From a virus: a stretch of 64,000 bases of DNA. Position numbers and translations under genes: made by a program. The stretch lies in the IMG/VR virus record IMGVR_UViG_3300035703_000021, positions 1 to 64,000 of that record; one strand, written 5' to 3'. The notes below the pieces were generated by a model that saw only the letters and a program-made list of their open reading frames with translations, was not told the origin of the DNA and searched no databases. Shown here piece by piece: positions 38,471 to 46,279 of this stretch; within the stretch, counting starts at the first letter, position 1, and every line of letters begins with the position of its first letter.

Positions 38471-38482
38471 AGTCTTTAAACC
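38471..38482 (-). promoter_or_regulatory. late-type promoter motif (GGTTTAAAGACT)
   Basis: Continues AAGTAAATAG on the minus strand, 20 bases before the start at 38450. A related GTCTAAAGACC (38496-38506) on the plus strand may drive the divergent methyltransferase gene. Confidence 0.6.
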
Positions 38483-38523
38483 CGTGTCTTTCAGTCTAAA
38501 GACCTCCGTAAACCAATTCTACC

Positions 38524-39723
38524 ATGTCATCATACACCCACGGCCACATCATCCCCCTGGTAGGAGGGAGCGTGGTCGGCACGACCCTGGCCCTGGAGAA
38601 GGATCCGGAGTGGATCGCGTCCTGGAGCGACTCATTCGGCGCCAATGATCAGTACTGCCTGAAGTACTTCGACAAGACCCCCTTCCACAATCTCGATGAG
38701 GGGAACTACCCCACAAAGTACGTCGATATTGTTACGTCCCTGCCGCCCTGCGCCGGCCTCTCGATGGCCAATACCACTTCCGGCGAGAAGGTCAACAACC
38801 CACGTGGTTGCTCGGCGCCCAGCAACATGCACATGTACCACGCAGCTGAGTTCGCCATGTCCAAGATCAAGCCTAAGGCCATGATGGTGGAGAATGCGCC
38901 GGCCCTCTACTCGAAGATGGGAGAGGAGTTCGCGGAGCGGATCAACTCACTGGCCGCGGAGCACGACTACTCCATGAGCCTGGTGAAGACCACCTCGATC
39001 AATCACGGGGTGCCCCAGGAGCGTACTCGCTCGTTCTTCTTCCTGTGGCAGGGGGACAAAGTCCCGGTGCTCTCTCCTGTGAAGCGTGACTTCGAGCCCT
39101 TCCACAAGTTCCTGAAAGCTGGTGGATTCGCTAAATCCGAGCCGGTCAACTCCAAGGGAACACCTAGCGCCGATCCGCTGTGGCAATTTATCGAGGAGAA
39201 GTACGCCGGCTACACCAAGCAGGACATTCTCTCCAAGGTGGCCTCGAAGCGCATGACGTCAGTCTGGAACGTTATCTACGAGTCGGGTTGGTTGGAGGAG
39301 GCCGCGAGAGTGGTCAAGGATGAGAAGGCCAATCGCTGGCTCAACTACACACTTGAGAAGAAGCGCGCCGGCAAGAACATCATGGACGGTAGTATGAAAC
39401 TGGCTTGGTATAGAACGCAGAGTCTGATGTGGAAGTCACTTCCGTATCTTATGCATCCCTACGAGGATCGTTGGCTAACAGTGGCCGAGGGCCTCGCGCT
39501 GATGGGGTTCCCGAAGGAGTACGCCGAGAAGGTCTCTATTCCCACCAAGCACAGCAATGTTATTGCGCAGAACGTGCCCGCGTGCACAGCCCGCGACTGG
39601 ATCCTGGAGGTGGAGGAGGCGCTCAAGGGCAATCGCGAGTGGGTGGAAAGGCCTAATGGCGCGATCCTGAGACAGAACAATACCACCTCCACTAAGCCCA
39701 TGGAGCCGATCTGGGCGCTCTGA
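38524..39723 (+). CDS. DNA cytosine-5 methyltransferase
   Basis: 399 residues. Motif I-like IIPLVGGSVVGTTLALE (9-25), catalytic motif IV SLPPCAGLS with C76, motif VI MVENAPAL (E123), motif VIII QERTR at 165-169, motif IX-like RWLTVAEGLALMGFP and motif X-like IAQNVPACTARDW. This is a complete C5-MTase set; motif I departs from the usual D-L-F-x-G-x-G. The target site cannot be read. It may protect phage DNA from host restriction. It is a single plus-strand gene between minus-strand blocks. Confidence 0.83.
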   Translation: MSSYTHGHIIPLVGGSVVGTTLALEKDPEWIASWSDSFGANDQYCLKYFDKTPFHNLDEGNYPTKYVDIVTSLPPCAGLSMANTTSGEKVNNPRGCSAPSNMHMYHAAEFAMSKIKPKAMMVENAPALYSKMGEEFAERINSLAAEHDYSMSLVKTTSINHGVPQERTRSFFFLWQGDKVPVLSPVKRDFEPFHKFLKAGGFAKSEPVNSKGTPSADPLWQFIEEKYAGYTKQDILSKVASKRMTSVWNVIYESGWLEEAARVVKDEKANRWLNYTLEKKRAGKNIMDGSMKLAWYRTQSLMWKSLPYLMHPYEDRWLTVAEGLALMGFPKEYAEKVSIPTKHSNVIAQNVPACTARDWILEVEEALKGNREWVERPNGAILRQNNTTSTKPMEPIWAL

Positions 39724-39727
39724 GCGC

Positions 39728-40294
39728 TCAGTACACCAACTTATTCTTGATCTGCATCATCCCACCGAGAAGCGCCTGAGCTTCGCTCCCGTCCGGCTCG
39801 TGGAAGATGATCTCCGCTGTACTGGCCACGAACTCCTCTGGGGTCTGTGGCCTTTCCTCGTATGTTTTCTCGTAGAGCTCGATGGCCTGGTCCACTGTGG
39901 CTTCCACTCGTGCCTCGATGACCTCGTCGGTCATAGTGAAGGTTTTGTGAAGCGCCTCCGACTGTACCCACTTGCGCTGAACGAAGTCCACAAGAGCGAG
40001 AAGCTCCTTGCGGGTAAGAGTCTCGTCCTCCACGGCCTTCAGCAGCATGGAGATGATGAGCCGGGTCTGGGACTCGGAGTAGTTCCTGTGTGCAGTATTC
40101 CTCAGCCAGAAGATGTCTAACTCGTCGAAGAGGATCTTAAGGTTCTTAGCGCCGATCTTCTTTATCGCCTTTCTGTTCACGAAGTCGAGGATGAGGTCGA
40201 GCGCCGGTTCGAGCAGGCCCCACAGCACAGCGGCCTGGATGATGATTCCCCTCTCCGAGGGTCTCTTCTTCCCAAACGAAAAGTAAAAATCCAT
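39728..40294 (-). CDS. hypothetical helical protein
   Basis: 188 residues, strongly helical (LWGLLEPALDLILDFVNRKA, RLIISMLLKAVEDETLTRKE, TVDQAIELYEKTYEE). No domain recognised. It follows a strong terminator by 9 bases, so its own promoter must lie close by or transcription reads through. It converges on the methyltransferase gene with a gap of 4 bases. Confidence 0.6.
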   Translation of the reverse strand: MDFYFSFGKKRPSERGIIIQAAVLWGLLEPALDLILDFVNRKAIKKIGAKNLKILFDELDIFWLRNTAHRNYSESQTRLIISMLLKAVEDETLTRKELLALVDFVQRKWVQSEALHKTFTMTDEVIEARVEATVDQAIELYEKTYEERPQTPEEFVASTAEIIFHEPDGSEAQALLGGMMQIKNKLVY

Positions 40295-40303
40295 CTCTGA
40301 TAC

Positions 40304-40332
40304 AAAAAAAAAGAGGGAGTCGATGCTCCCTC
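40304..40332 (-). terminator. rho-independent terminator after the riboswitch-controlled peptide
   Basis: Perfect stem GAGGGAG/CTCCCTC with loop CATCGA and nine T on the minus strand. It lies 8 bases after the stop codon of the 39-residue gene, so that gene forms a self-contained unit with the riboswitch. Confidence 0.92.
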
Positions 40333-40340
40333 CGATCTTT

Positions 40341-40457
40341 AGACCACTACTGCGGCTTCTGATTTTCTAACTAACTGGGCCAGAGAGGCCGCTTGTCTGC
40401 GGTTCTCTTTCTCTTTCTGCTCCTTGATGAGCTGGAGGACGTTGATTGTTTTTGACA
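40341..40457 (-). CDS. 39-residue peptide under riboswitch control
   Basis: MSKTINVLQLIKEQKEKENR followed by RQAASLAQLVRKSEAAVVV: an amphipathic, charged helix. GGAG lies 9 bases before the ATG. It follows a downstream-peptide type glutamine riboswitch, as the short ORFs in cyanobacteria and cyanophages do. In cyanobacteria some peptides of this class act on glutamine synthetase (as GS-inactivating factors); whether this one does is unknown. Confidence 0.68.
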
Positions 40458-40484
40458 TTAGGTTGCTCCGTTACTTTTTAGGGT

Positions 40485-40592
40485 ATTGGTGCGTTCCTTC
40501 AGTCGGCTTTTGCGGCCGTGGTGAGCGGCTGAACGATCCGTTCCGAGTCGGCTTACTTCCGTCGGAGAGGACTAACTCCCCGATGAACGATC
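40485..40592 (-). ncRNA. glutamine riboswitch, downstream-peptide type
   Basis: On the minus strand the conserved pieces are in order: CGTTCATCG (40589-40581); a 7-bp P2 hairpin closing with CTCTCCG (within 40581-40562); the core GACGGAAGTAAG (40563-40552); and GAAGGAACGCACC (40500-40488). CGTTC pairs with GAACG to form P1. This matches the glnA/downstream-peptide RNAs of cyanobacteria that bind glutamine. The segment between the core and the 3' strand is longer than usual and contains a second ATCGTTCA (40538-40531). TATAGA directly upstream may be the -10 box. A 39-codon gene and terminator follow. Confidence 0.78.
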
Positions 40593-40602
40593 TATAGGTC
40601 CT

Positions 40603-41088
40603 TTAACCGAATGTGTACTGAAGCCACTCGGGAGAGCCTGAGTCAATAAGATTGAGCAGGAATCTGTTAGTGGGAACAAAAGGCTTTCTAGCGAGCTTCA
40701 TTCCGGTCTGCTCGAGAAGGGTGTCTCCCTTCTTCGTGTTGCACGTTGAGCAGGCTACCACCATATTCTCCCAGGTATCCTGACCTCCTCGGCTTCTGGG
40801 GATCACATGGTCGATGGTCAGGCGCCTTGTCGATCCGCAGTACTGGCACTTGTGCCCGTCTCGCTTGTATATAAGAGTCCGGGATGGTTTGACGGAATTG
40901 ATCTTGGTAAAAGGAATCCTTATGTACTCCACGAGCCGGATGACTTTTGCCGACACCACCGCCGCCTTCTCCTTGAGAAGCAGGATGATTGCTCTCTTCC
41001 AACTCGTGATATGAAGGGGCTCGTAGGACGCGTTGAGGACTAATACTTGTGTATTAGGCCTGATCGCTTTTACGTTTTCCGGTACCAT
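40603..41088 (-). CDS. HNH endonuclease, cyanobacterial type
   Basis: 161 residues. VLVLNASYEPLHITSWKRAI and LIYKRDGHKCQYCG, then LTIDHVIPRSRGGQDTWENM and VVACSTCNTKKGD. Two CxxC pairs form a zinc site around the HNH core (DH, N, N). This exact layout is widespread as a single-copy chromosomal gene in cyanobacteria and occurs in phages; it is not necessarily a homing enzyme. The ATG at 41088 has GGAG 7 bases upstream. Confidence 0.8.
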   Translation of the reverse strand: MVPENVKAIRPNTQVLVLNASYEPLHITSWKRAIILLLKEKAAVVSAKVIRLVEYIRIPFTKINSVKPSRTLIYKRDGHKCQYCGSTRRLTIDHVIPRSRGGQDTWENMVVACSTCNTKKGDTLLEQTGMKLARKPFVPTNRFLLNLIDSGSPEWLQYTFG

Positions 41089-41236
41089 CGCAGACTCCAC
41101 ATTCTATTACTTCGTTAGGTAGTATACGCCCGTCAGGCGTGTTTTTCTCGATAATGAGGAATCCCCTGCCAGCGCAATTCCTACAAGACGATCTGTCAAT
41201 TTTGTCGATGAGACGCTGGCGAGGGATGGGGACCAT
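41054..41236 (-). CDS. small DnaJ-like zinc-finger protein
   Basis: 60 residues starting MVPIPRQRLIDKIDRSSCRN. Two CxxCxGxG repeats, CRNCAGRGF and CGVCDGTGK, form one DnaJ-type zinc-binding unit. No J domain. It may bind partner proteins or nucleic acid. It overlaps the HNH gene by 35 bases. Confidence 0.65.
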   Translation of the reverse strand: MVPIPRQRLIDKIDRSSCRNCAGRGFLIIEKNTPDGRILPNEVIECGVCDGTGKRKSDQA

Positions 41237-41240
41237 TGGT

Positions 41241-41738
41241 TTAGAACGATGCTGATTCGCAGTTGCCCTGGAGCTCCTCTGCTGGGTTCGCGGTGACGGG
41301 AGCATCACCGTTCACATTGTGATCCGGCCGGACCTGATTGTAGGCTTGTTTCTCCGCGGCGACGCGAGCGAACTCCTCGCCCGTCACCCCACCATAGGCG
41401 AGGACGGCACGATGAAATAGCAGTACGTCATACATCTCAGCGATGAATTCCTTGCGAAGTTCCGCGTTATCCATGAAACTACGCTCGCCGTTCTTCCAGC
41501 TCCGACGAGGGACGTAGACGCGGGCTTCGATCATCTCCTCTCCCATGTGACCGAAGTGCTCGATCATTTTCTGGTAGCGGAAGGAGAGTCCGTCGTCGTG
41601 GCGGGGAAGGCCAAGCTCGACCATCTTGTCGATGGCGACTAGATCATCGGGACCCATTTCGCCGACCTTGGACGCGTACTTCTGCTGTGCACCGAAGCCA
41701 TCATTGATGAATTGCACGTAATCGAAGGAAGCAGTCAT
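41241..41738 (-). CDS. MazG-like all-alpha NTP pyrophosphatase
   Basis: 165 residues. GEEMIEARVYVPRRSWK supplies an E-x-x-E-A helix, and LRKEFIAEMYDVLLFHRAVL then AYGGVTGEEF supplies the second metal-binding E-x-x-D helix and the 'G--EEF' turn of all-alpha pyrophosphatases. Substrates in this superfamily include dUTP and dCTP. It is coregulated with nothing upstream; a canonical promoter (41768-41796) precedes it. It would limit dUTP or unmodified dCTP; the choice cannot be read. Confidence 0.65.
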   Translation of the reverse strand: MTASFDYVQFINDGFGAQQKYASKVGEMGPDDLVAIDKMVELGLPRHDDGLSFRYQKMIEHFGHMGEEMIEARVYVPRRSWKNGERSFMDNAELRKEFIAEMYDVLLFHRAVLAYGGVTGEEFARVAAEKQAYNQVRPDHNVNGDAPVTANPAEELQGNCESASF

Positions 41739-41767
41739 AGAGCTCTTAGTGAGTAAAGTTTGAATCC

Positions 41768-41796
41768 ATCATATCACAGATGGGGGAGTATGTCAA
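41768..41796 (-). promoter_or_regulatory. canonical sigma70 promoter
   Basis: TTGACA (41791-41796), a 17-base spacer, TATGAT (41768-41773) on the minus strand, 30 bases upstream of the start at 41738. The -35 box includes the stop codon of nrdA. Confidence 0.85.
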
Positions 41797-43706
41797 CCCT
41801 CGCAGGCCACGCATTCCCCGTAGGTCTTCTCCTTAGATCCGAAGTGCTCCGATAGGTGCTTGTACCCGCCGATGTACCGGTCATTAAGCCAGATCTGGGG
41901 CACCGTTTTCCAGTGCCATTCGGAGTCGGGAACGTCGGCTCTGTCAGTCTCGTTGATCGTCCAGCCCTGGCTCTTGAGCAGGGATTTAGCCATGGAGCAG
42001 TAGGGGCACTCCTGCTTGGTGATGATCCTGGCGATCTTCTGCTGTCCCAACGGTCTCTTCTTAACAAGCAGAGACGAGCTCTTCAGGTAATAGAGGGACT
42101 TAAGCCCAGCTTTCCAGGCGCTCAGGTGGAGCTTGAAGAGGTACTCGGGTGTGGATTCTGGGTCGACGAAGAGGTTGATGGATTGGCCCTGGCAGACGTA
42201 CTTCTGGCGGTCAGCGGCTTGCCTGATAATCTCGAACTGGTCGATCTCGCGGGCGGTCTTGAATACCTCCTTGGTATGAGGATCAAGAAACTCGAGGTGC
42301 TGAACCGACCCTCTGAACTCTAGAATCGCCTCCCAGGTCTCCTCGGTGTTGCGGCCGATCCGCTCTAGGTGCTCCACCAGGTACCTGTTCTTGCGAACAA
42401 AGGTCCCCTTGGCCTGCCTAGCAACGTAGTAGTTAGCGTCGATAGGCTCGATGCCTTCGCTCCCCGCTCCGCAGATGGCGGAGTTGGACTTGGTTGGGGC
42501 GATGGCCATGAGATGGGTGTGGCGAAGGCCGGTACCCTGGCACCACTCGGGCTCGCCGTAAGCGGCAGCCATCTCACGCGAGGCCTTCTGCGCCTTCTCC
42601 TTGATGAACCTGTGCATGTCGGTGTTGAGCTGGCGAGCCTCGTCGGAGGCGAATGGGAGCCCCTTCGACTGGTAGAGGGCGTGAAGGCCCATGGTACCCA
42701 GGCCGAGTGCCCTGGACTTGCGGGCGAAACGTACGGCTCTGCCTAGGGAGGTGATGCGATCGGCCTTGTGGCAGAACTCCTCGACAACCGCGTCGAGAAG
42801 GTACACCGCTAGCTCAGGGGCAGTCTTGCCAGTTGCAGGACCTTTCCAGTCCTTCCACTCCTCCCAGCGGGAGAGATTGAGCGATGAGAGAACGCAGACG
42901 AAGGTGTGGTTCTCGTCGGTGTGAAGGAAGATCTCGGAGCAGAGATTGCTTAGCTTAACGCTAAGCCCGCGCTGAAGGTAGCACTCTGGATTGGCTTTGT
43001 TGGCGTTGTCGGTGAAGATGATGTAGGGAGACCCTGACACCAGGCGGGCCTTAAGCACCTCGCCGAACAACTTCTGCTTCTCCCGGTCTCCGGCTAGCAG
43101 CTCCTCCACCCACTCGTTGGAGACGGTGATGGCTATGTTGCTGTCGATGAAGTCACGAGGGTCACCCTGCGAGTGGTCCTTGGAGCGAAGCACTTCAGGC
43201 AGGTCCGGGTGGTCGATAGGGAGATATAGGGCAAAACTGCCCCGCCTCACCCCACCCTGGGAGACTACCGCGGCGCACTGATCGAACTGCCTCATCCAGG
43301 GCACCACTCCGGTGCTCTTGCCCCCGCTCGAGATGGGAGCCCCGGCCGGGCGGATGTCCCCGAAGTAAGTCCCCACTCCGCCGCCATGCTGCGAGAGCGC
43401 AGCCGACTCCTTGAGGTGGGAGTAGATGGAAGGAACGGAGTCGGAGATGTGGTTCGAGTAGCAGCTGATTGGCAGGCCGCGTGACGTGCCGAAGTTGCTG
43501 GCCACCGGCGTCGCTAAACCGAGAAACCCGCGCCACAGCATCTCGAAGATGTCCCCGGAGAGTTCGGGGTAGTTGAGTAGCTTGGCGGCCTGATTGGCCA
43601 CCCGCTCGTACATACCCCTAGGCGTCTCGCCCTGATAGAGATAACCCCTTGAGAGGGTGTCGATGGCTTCTTTTGACATCCACGAGGGGACTTGGGGTTC
43701 GGACAT
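41793..43706 (-). CDS. nrdA: ribonucleotide reductase large subunit with inserted glutaredoxin domain
   Basis: 637 residues, class I NrdA. C82 (LPISC) and C271 form the active-site disulfide pair; N254, C256 and E258 are in NLCSE; Y539-Y540 are in LYYLKSSS. The ATP-cone domain is absent, so the usual dATP switch is lost. Residues 558-625 are a glutaredoxin: CPYC at 567-570, TVPQIW at 601-606 and GGY at 613-615. The protein then ends with ECVACEG, the redox-active C-terminal Cys pair (C632, C635). The enzyme thus seems to carry its own reductant next to its swinging tail. Confidence 0.9.
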   Translation of the reverse strand: MSEPQVPSWMSKEAIDTLSRGYLYQGETPRGMYERVANQAAKLLNYPELSGDIFEMLWRGFLGLATPVASNFGTSRGLPISCYSNHISDSVPSIYSHLKESAALSQHGGGVGTYFGDIRPAGAPISSGGKSTGVVPWMRQFDQCAAVVSQGGVRRGSFALYLPIDHPDLPEVLRSKDHSQGDPRDFIDSNIAITVSNEWVEELLAGDREKQKLFGEVLKARLVSGSPYIIFTDNANKANPECYLQRGLSVKLSNLCSEIFLHTDENHTFVCVLSSLNLSRWEEWKDWKGPATGKTAPELAVYLLDAVVEEFCHKADRITSLGRAVRFARKSRALGLGTMGLHALYQSKGLPFASDEARQLNTDMHRFIKEKAQKASREMAAAYGEPEWCQGTGLRHTHLMAIAPTKSNSAICGAGSEGIEPIDANYYVARQAKGTFVRKNRYLVEHLERIGRNTEETWEAILEFRGSVQHLEFLDPHTKEVFKTAREIDQFEIIRQAADRQKYVCQGQSINLFVDPESTPEYLFKLHLSAWKAGLKSLYYLKSSSLLVKKRPLGQQKIARIITKQECPYCSMAKSLLKSQGWTINETDRADVPDSEWHWKTVPQIWLNDRYIGGYKHLSEHFGSKEKTYGECVACEG

Positions 43707-43727
43707 AGCGATTTGATGGGGTTCTAT

Positions 43728-43733
43728 ATTATA
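43728..43733 (-). promoter_or_regulatory. extended -10 box of nrdA
   Basis: Reads CTTGTTATAATATAGAAC on the minus strand (TG-n-TATAAT), 22 bases before the nrdA start. Confidence 0.6.
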
Positions 43734-43744
43734 ACAAGGTTAAG

Positions 43745-43781
43745 GCGACATAGTCGCTAAGTTAGTAAATAGTTTACTAAC
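43745..43781. repeat. two tandem perfect palindromes upstream of nrdA
   Basis: GCGAC-ATA-GTCGC (43745-43757) and GTTAGTAAA-TAG-TTTACTAAC (43761-43781). They lie just upstream of the nrdA -10 box. They could be operator sites or hairpins ending the upstream transcript; there is no U tract on the minus strand. Confidence 0.7.
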
Positions 43782-43796
43782 CGAGCGACCACGCTA

Positions 43797-44198
43797 CTAT
43801 TTTTTCTTTTTGATCAGCCCGTCATCGTGGGCCTGCTGTACGTTCTCTGAGCGCGTACCCCACTCCAGATTGGAGATGGCGTTGTTGGTTCCGTCGTTGT
43901 CCTTGTGGAGGATGACGATGTGCTCGCCCTTGGGCTTGGGAGGGCCGAATAGCTCCATCACCATCTGGTGCAGGGGCGGCTCCTCGCGTTTGCCATTCCA
44001 AGTGAGGTTGACGCGCTGGTGTTTGCGATCGTCGTCGCGGGGCTTGCGGTTCTCGCTGTCGCCTTTACGACGCACTTTGCCACTACTACTCACCTCGTAG
44101 GGAGAGTCCTTCCACTGCTTCCAGGTTTCCTTGGAGTCGGAAAAGCTCCGGCCACCCTGATCCCTTCCTTTGACCTTCCAGCCCTCGGGTACGTTCAT
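43797..44198 (-). CDS. HNH endonuclease with N-terminal VPEGW peptide
   Basis: 133 residues starting MNVPEGWKVKGRDQGGRSFS. A NUMOD4-like segment (WKQWKDSPYEVSSSGKVRRK) is followed by an HNH core: LHQMVMELFGPPKPKGEHIV, LHKDNDGTNNAISNLEW, then RSENVQQAHDDG. NUMOD4-HNH proteins are usually homing endonucleases, but the VPEGW start is not part of that family and is shared with late proteins of this phage. It lies between nrdB-side genes and nrdA. Confidence 0.72.
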   Translation of the reverse strand: MNVPEGWKVKGRDQGGRSFSDSKETWKQWKDSPYEVSSSGKVRRKGDSENRKPRDDDRKHQRVNLTWNGKREEPPLHQMVMELFGPPKPKGEHIVILHKDNDGTNNAISNLEWGTRSENVQQAHDDGLIKKKK

Positions 44199-44200
44199 GC

Positions 44201-44362
44201 TCAGATCGTCCACGCGTCGGTGATCTTCTTCTTATCCTGAAGAGCTCTCTTGTGAGCTTCGGCTAGAAGCCTATCGGCCTTGGGGTCCGTGATCAGGTAC
44301 GATGTCCCGTAGGTCTGGGACATGTACTTTTTGTCAGTGTCTGGGATCGGGTGAATTGCCAT
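44201..44362 (-). CDS. small hypothetical protein (53 residues)
   Basis: Starts MAIHPIPDTDKKYMSQTYGT, then LITDPKADRLLAEAHKRALQ and a basic end. No family recognised. Overlaps the preceding gene by 29 bases. Confidence 0.5.
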   Translation of the reverse strand: MAIHPIPDTDKKYMSQTYGTSYLITDPKADRLLAEAHKRALQDKKKITDAWTI

Positions 44363-44501
44363 TGGAGAGTTGTTTTTCGCGATGCTTGTTAATCAGGTAG
44401 AAGTCGTGGGCTGTTTCTCCATCCTCAAAGATCTTGGGGCCGTGGGAAGTCTCCACAAGCCACCTTCCGTTTTGAATGCTGATCGGTTTTGAAATGGACA
44501 C
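44334..44501 (-). CDS. small hypothetical protein (55 residues)
   Basis: GTG start with AGGAGG 4 bases upstream. SISKPISIQNGRWLVETSHG and FEDGETAHDFYLINKHRE suggest a small beta-alpha domain. The strong ribosome binding site supports it; function unknown. Confidence 0.58.
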   Translation of the reverse strand: MSISKPISIQNGRWLVETSHGPKIFEDGETAHDFYLINKHREKQLSNGNSPDPRH

Positions 44502-44516
44502 GGGTCCTCCTTGCGA

Positions 44517-45527
44517 TTAAGCGTAGGAGAGGCAAGACTCTAAATCCAAAGTTGAAAGATCCACACTCATATAATCCTGAGTGGGCTTGGCTACGTAATT
44601 GTCACCAGATTTGCTTTGAGCGAAGAAATCAGAGCTACTTGCCCCTTTGATCATAGGGTCAAACCAAGCGCTGATGGACTTTGCCCGTGAGAGCTCCTCG
44701 GTGGACAGATGGAAGATCTGCTGAAGCCCGAGCGTGATAAGCCGTTCATTAGCGCGGTTGGTTATGTAAGCTTTCAACTCGTCAGCGTCAATCGAGCTAA
44801 TATATGCAGAGTTAAAAATGTGGTCAATAAAAGCGAACTCCTTGCCCACCACAAGGCGGAAGCCCTCGTAGATCGCTTGCTCCTCGGCCTCAGTAAGCCC
44901 CGTCTCCTCGACAAGGCGGCGGAAAAGCCCGCACCCAGCTTCCGAGTGAGTCTGCTCGTCGATTGACGACCACGAGATGATCTGCGCGAGGCCTTTGTAA
45001 CGTCCATCTCTGTTAAAGCTTAGTAGTACTGCGAAGGAGCTGAATAGCGACACGCCCTCTCCGGCGCCCGAGAACACCGCGAGGGAGACTTTGTCCTGGT
45101 ACTTCTGGAAGAAGGTATCGATCTTGGAGCAGGCGACAGGGTCATTGATGAACTCCTCGTACTCCTTCAGGCCGAGGACATCATTCAGGTAGGAGTAAGC
45201 CGCGGCGTGGATCGTCTCGAAGAACGAGAAGGCGCGGGCCATGGCTTGGATCTCGGGCTTGGGGAAGATCCTGCAGACCTCATCCGCCCAGTAACAACCA
45301 ATCCCCAGCTCAGCGCTTACAAAGCCCTTTAGAATCCCGGCTATAACCGCTCTTTCGTCCGGTGTTGAGTTGAATTGCCAGTCGCGAAGATCTCCCTCCA
45401 TGGCAACCTCCTGGTGGCGCCATACGCTGGCCACGGTGCGCTCGTAGTAATCGTAGAACTCCGGAAAGTCGAATCCGTCGTCCTTCTTGAAGATCATTCT
45501 GTTGTGCTCGAGAATGCTGTTGCTCAT
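44517..45527 (-). CDS. nrdB: ribonucleotide reductase small subunit
   Basis: 336 residues, class I NrdB. E104-x-x-H107-x-x-x-Y111 in FFETIHAAAYSYL carries metal ligands and the radical Tyr. E157 (GAGEGVS), E191 and H194 (DEQTHSEAG) are the second ligand set. The C-terminus ends in DYMSVDLSTLDLESCLSYA, where a Tyr and an acidic tail bind NrdA. Overlaps the upstream phosphatase gene as ATGA, so it belongs to the operon that starts at 46261. Confidence 0.92.
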   Translation of the reverse strand: MSNSILEHNRMIFKKDDGFDFPEFYDYYERTVASVWRHQEVAMEGDLRDWQFNSTPDERAVIAGILKGFVSAELGIGCYWADEVCRIFPKPEIQAMARAFSFFETIHAAAYSYLNDVLGLKEYEEFINDPVACSKIDTFFQKYQDKVSLAVFSGAGEGVSLFSSFAVLLSFNRDGRYKGLAQIISWSSIDEQTHSEAGCGLFRRLVEETGLTEAEEQAIYEGFRLVVGKEFAFIDHIFNSAYISSIDADELKAYITNRANERLITLGLQQIFHLSTEELSRAKSISAWFDPMIKGASSSDFFAQSKSGDNYVAKPTQDYMSVDLSTLDLESCLSYA

Positions 45528-46261
45528 CTGTTTTCGTGGATTGTGAGATTATGGTTATCGCAGTCGAAGACGCCGAGTGTTCCGTCTGTAGCTTCTCCGC
45601 CTGGGTCGTTAACTACGCAATTATCCTCTACGAGTACTCTGGCCCAGTGGCCGGAGCAGAGAACGTCGGAGCCGGTAGCTCCCCAGCGTTGAGGATTCCT
45701 CCAGAACCCCGTTCTCTTTGTGATCTTGCGTCCCTGCCAGAGCCAGGACGATTTTCTTCCTCTCAGTGTCAGATCCAGCTCCTCGGGAGTAACGTCTCCC
45801 TCGGAGTATTTTGCTTCGATGTCCTTCTGGTAGAAGGCGTGGGCGATCTTATATGTCTTTCCGTTACCGGAGTTATAGGTGTAAGTAAGAGGCCTTGAAT
45901 CCAACCACAGGATCATTTCGTCCCGAGTAGGTCCGTCCAAAGTCTCGATTTCGTTAATTGTATCCTTAAATCCCACGATACTCTTTCGAACATCGCGACG
46001 CTTAAGGTAGTAGTCGGTTAGGTTCTGAGCGTGATTGGAATGGAGGAGGGTGGCGTAACCCTCGTCGCAGAGCTGGCGAACCAGCTTGTACACCTTAATA
46101 AACGAGCAGTTTGGCCTGTAGAGCTTATCCCTGCAGTCGGACAGATCACCCAGAAAGACGATATGGGCTCCGGAGTTGAGCGGCTTAGAGAGCCGGTCGG
46201 TCAGGCGGAGGAGCGCGTCGTCCCTGGAGTGGACGTCGGAGACAAGCAGAACGTTGGACAA
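45524..46261 (-). CDS. metallophosphoesterase, PPP/lambda-phosphatase-like
   Basis: 245 residues from a TTG start; no in-frame ATG or GTG lies just upstream, and the family motif begins at residue 8. D8-x-H10 (VSDVHS), GDLSD at 38-42, LHSNHAQN in place of the usual GNHE, IAHAF and SGHWAR foll the metal-binding order of PPP-type phosphatases. Substrate unknown. It is the first gene of the nrdB operon, about 25 bases from a TATGAT-like box (46282-46288). Confidence 0.72.
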   Translation of the reverse strand: MSNVLLVSDVHSRDDALLRLTDRLSKPLNSGAHIVFLGDLSDCRDKLYRPNCSFIKVYKLVRQLCDEGYATLLHSNHAQNLTDYYLKRRDVRKSIVGFKDTINEIETLDGPTRDEMILWLDSRPLTYTYNSGNGKTYKIAHAFYQKDIEAKYSEGDVTPEELDLTLRGRKSSWLWQGRKITKRTGFWRNPQRWGATGSDVLCSGHWARVLVEDNCVVNDPGGEATDGTLGVFDCDNHNLTIHENR

Positions 46262-46279
46262 GGGAGCATCGGGCCTAGT

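Noticed and set aside
40341-40351. GTCTAAAGAT near the terminator as a late-type motif
   Set aside because: It is the stop region (GTC TAA) of the 39-residue gene and lies upstream of the terminator, so it would be insulated from the next gene.
40458-40602. tRNA or intron remnant in this structured non-coding stretch
   Set aside because: No cloverleaf, anticodon arm or splice-site features; the conserved pieces fit a glutamine riboswitch instead.
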